From: Streptomyces sp. CG4
GTDB taxonomy: Bacteria > Actinomycetota > Actinomycetes > Streptomycetales > Streptomycetaceae
NCBI RefSeq assembly: GCF_041080655.1
Contig: NZ_CP163525.1
Span: forward strand, 1,116,001-1,180,000
DNA: 64,000 nt
Direction of reading: 5' to 3'
Below are positions 62,250 through 64,000 of this stretch, piece after piece (positions within the stretch are counted from its first letter, which is position 1; each line of letters begins with the position of its first letter). Under the pieces are notes generated by a model. The model was not told the origin of the DNA. It did not search any database and saw only the letters and a list, made by a program, of their open reading frames with translations. The position numbers were made by a program, and so were the translations under genes.

Positions 62250-62897
62250 ATGACCGCGGCCGCCACCGCTCAACTGGCCTTCGACGGATCCGGTATCGAC
62301 GGCTCGTTGTTCACCTCCGTCACCGGCTTCGCCCGCGACACCAAGTGGCTCAACACACCGATGGAGCTGTGGACCAACCTCGGCCTGGGTGTGTTCGCGG
62401 TCCTCATGGTCATGGGCTGGTGGAAGGCTCGCCACCGCGGCGACCGTGCGATGACCGTCGCCCTGGCCGCACCGGTCGCCGTCCTGACCGCCTTCGCCGC
62501 CGCCGAGGTGGTCAAGAAGATCGTGGGCGAGGTGCGGCCCTGCCGGTCGATGCCCCACGCCTACCTGGTCGACTCCTGCCCGGCGCCGTCGGACTACGCC
62601 TTCCCCAGCGGCCACTCCACGGTCGCCGCCGCGACCGTGGCCGCCCTCTTCCTGCTGGACCGCCGCCTGAGCGCCATCGCCGCCGTGTTCGCCGTCGTAG
62701 AAGGCTTCTCCCGGGTCTACGTCGGCGCCCACTACCCGCACGACGTCCTCGGCTCCGCGATCCTCGCCCTTCCGGTCGCCTACCTCACCAGCCTGGCCCT
62801 GCGCCGCTGGGCCACCCCACTGGTCGCGGCCCTGACCCGCGGCGCGCTGCGCCCGGTGCTGACCGCCGAACCCGCCACCGCCCCGCACGCCCGGTAA
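62250..62897 (+). CDS. PAP2 family phosphatase, probable undecaprenyl-diphosphatase
   Basis: A 215-residue membrane phosphatase with the three PAP2 motifs intact: KKIVGEVRP (K-x6-RP), PSGH in DYAFPSGHSTVAAA, and SRVYVGAHYPHD (SR-x5-H-x3-D). About six helices. Members of this size in bacteria dephosphorylate undecaprenyl diphosphate (BcrC/PgpB types). That activity would duplicate UppP, and the shared BlaI-like operator supports a common role in lipid-carrier recycling. The ATG at 62250 has GGAAGGA upstream. Confidence 0.88.
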   Translation: MTAAATAQLAFDGSGIDGSLFTSVTGFARDTKWLNTPMELWTNLGLGVFAVLMVMGWWKARHRGDRAMTVALAAPVAVLTAFAAAEVVKKIVGEVRPCRSMPHAYLVDSCPAPSDYAFPSGHSTVAAATVAALFLLDRRLSAIAAVFAVVEGFSRVYVGAHYPHDVLGSAILALPVAYLTSLALRRWATPLVAALTRGALRPVLTAEPATAPHAR

Positions 62898-62928
62898 TCA
62901 GCAACGCGCCGAACACACTCCTCGCCGA

Positions 62929-62955
62929 GGGCGGGACCGAAGACCGGCCCCGCCC
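62929..62955. terminator. hairpin terminator between convergent genes
   Basis: GGGCGGG and CCCGCCC pair across a short loop that adds a CC/GG extension, between the PAP2 and M56 genes. Confidence 0.5.
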
Positions 62956-63004
62956 GCATGGCACACACTCGGACCACTGTGGGCCCCCCTCTCCGTCGAA
63001 CCCG

Positions 63005-63940
63005 TCACCGCGTACGCAGGTGCGCCCCGGCGGCGTGGGCGTGCATCGCGGCCTCGAACAGTCGCTCCGTGTCGTGCGCGGTGACCGCCAGGCTCGCACA
63101 GCACGCCGCCATCAGTGCCGCGAACGCCGCCGTCACACCGTTGCGGCGGCGCACCGGCGGAGCCAGCAGCGCTCGGACACGTTGGGGCACCGGCCCCCCG
63201 GTGGCGGCCAGCGCCGCCTTCCTGGCCCGGCTCGACGCCAGGGCCGCCCGCGCGATCGCCCGCGCCACCAGCGGCCGGTCCCCGACCATGGCCGCGGCCT
63301 CCTCGTCCGCCCACCGCTCCACGGCAAACGCTCCGGCCCGCTCCACGGGCCGGACCAGCGGATCCACCGCCGCCGCCAGATGGAGCAGCAGCGAGAACAG
63401 GTGGTGGCGATGGCGCAGATGCGCCCGTTCATGGGCGAGCAGAGCCCGCCGCTCCGGCTCGTCCAGCACCCGCAGCATCCCGGAGGAAACGACCACCCGT
63501 CCCGGCATGCCCAGCACGGCGAACGCCGCCGGCACCGGGTCATCGACCACCGCCAGATCCCCGCCCGCGGCGACCTCCCGGCACTCCCGCCAGGCATCGA
63601 CCAGCGCCCGCCCCCGGCGCCAGGACGCCACGGTCAGACTCACCACCACGACCAGGACCACCCCGGCGCACACCGCGGCGATCTTCCGGCTCACCGGATC
63701 CTCCGCCGCCAGCACGCTCACCGACCACGGTCCTTGCTCGGCCACCAGCGGCACCTGGCCTATCGCGGTGAACGCCAGAATCGCCATCTCGGTCACCCAC
63801 GTACCGGCCGCCACGACCGCCGCGCACACCATCGCCCACGCCCCGGCACTCGGCGGCATCCGGCGCCCCACCCTCGGGGCGACAAGCGCCAGCACCGCGC
63901 TCACCAGCAGCGGCAGATACATCGGCACCGGCCAGAACAC
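63005..63940 (-). CDS. M56 family metallopeptidase (BlaR1/MecR1-like, no sensor domain)
   Basis: A 311-residue membrane zinc protease of the M56 family. Four or so helices surround the catalytic HERAH (His170, Glu171, His174; HExxH), with the third ligand probably Glu in ERWADEEAAA. The domain preceding it, VDDPVPAAFAVLGMPGRVVVSSGML, is the family's prodomain signature. BlaR1 and MecR1 carry a C-terminal penicillin-binding sensor domain; this one lacks it, as actinobacterial homologues usually do, so how it senses stress is unknown. Start GTG 63940 is two bases after the stop of the upstream gene, the probable blaI. Confidence 0.9.
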   Translation of the reverse strand: MFWPVPMYLPLLVSAVLALVAPRVGRRMPPSAGAWAMVCAAVVAAGTWVTEMAILAFTAIGQVPLVAEQGPWSVSVLAAEDPVSRKIAAVCAGVVLVVVVSLTVASWRRGRALVDAWRECREVAAGGDLAVVDDPVPAAFAVLGMPGRVVVSSGMLRVLDEPERRALLAHERAHLRHRHHLFSLLLHLAAAVDPLVRPVERAGAFAVERWADEEAAAMVGDRPLVARAIARAALASSRARKAALAATGGPVPQRVRALLAPPVRRRNGVTAAFAALMAACCASLAVTAHDTERLFEAAMHAHAAGAHLRTR

Positions 63941-63942
63941 GC

Positions 63943-64000
63943 CTCACCCCCGGTCGGGGAAGTCACCGTGCAGCAGCTGTTCCAGCAGTTGCTCGTCCTC
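63943..64000 (-). CDS. probable BlaI/MecI/CopY family repressor, 3' end only
   Basis: Only the last 18 codons are in the window (EDEQLLEQLLHGDFPDRG, stop TGA 63943-63945). The acidic-leucine helix EDEQLLEQLL is like the C-terminus of actinobacterial BlaI repressors, and the gene lies directly upstream of an M56 peptidase, the standard blaI-blaR1 order. Family call is from context and this short match. Confidence 0.55.

Overview
The window is chromosomal DNA of a Streptomyces-type actinomycete. Base composition is very high in G+C, codons end almost always in G or C, GTG and TTG starts are frequent, and the gene families are typical of the genus: LCP, SEDS, TerD, DmdR-type iron control and many secreted proteins with Sec or Tat signals. 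I saw no tRNA, rRNA or CRISPR array.

Layout. 0-5 kb: a membrane-anchored esterase and an OpuC-type osmoprotectant ABC transporter, with the ATPase gene convergent to the permease-permease-lipoprotein operon. 4.9-6.8 kb: a complete IS1182-type insertion sequence (terminal repeats, CTAG duplication), inserted exactly at the stop codon of a tetR gene that probably once headed the transporter operon. 7.5-13.3 kb: a MoxR/VWA pair, a D-cysteine desulfhydrase/ACC-deaminase homologue, a cupin, and a LysR regulator divergent from a DJ-1/PfpI protein. 13.3-21 kb: a patchy region of small enzymes (pirin, PEBP, THEP1 NTPase, NADP-binding reductase, sialidase-like protein) mixed with frameshifted or truncated remnants. 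21-29 kb: an ArsR/P-type ATPase pair, a lytic transglycosylase, and a GntP permease divergent from a CitA/CitB-type two-component system. 29-42 kb: two SEDS proteins (FtsW and RodA types), a secreted HNH-like protein, a Tat-exported metallophosphoesterase, TerD, an LCP ligase, a decayed pectinesterase and a secreted lipase.

42-49.5 kb holds a compact five-gene operon built around PgsB and PgsC, the synthase and membrane subunit for poly-gamma-glutamate. The partners are a tandem HAMP-containing membrane protein without a kinase, an NlpC/P60 hydrolase and a GT39-type glycosyltransferase. No PgsA/CapA gene is present, so this may be an unusual capsule or exopolymer system. 51.8-55.6 kb is a DmdR/IdeR-boxed ferric iron ABC transporter.

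55.7-64 kb is a cell-wall locus: a bifunctional class A PBP, UppP, a DedA protein, a ChrB-like regulator with an MFS exporter, a PAP2 phosphatase, and a BlaR1/MecR1-type M56 peptidase behind the 3' end of a probable blaI. Near-identical BlaI-like dyads (TACA-N2/3-TGTAGTA) lie upstream of the PBP, uppP and PAP2 genes. This suggests one beta-lactam-responsive regulon that joins peptidoglycan polymerisation to undecaprenyl-phosphate recycling. A second candidate regulon is marked by four TTGCGCAA palindromes, all intergenic, between 32.0 and 38.9 kb.
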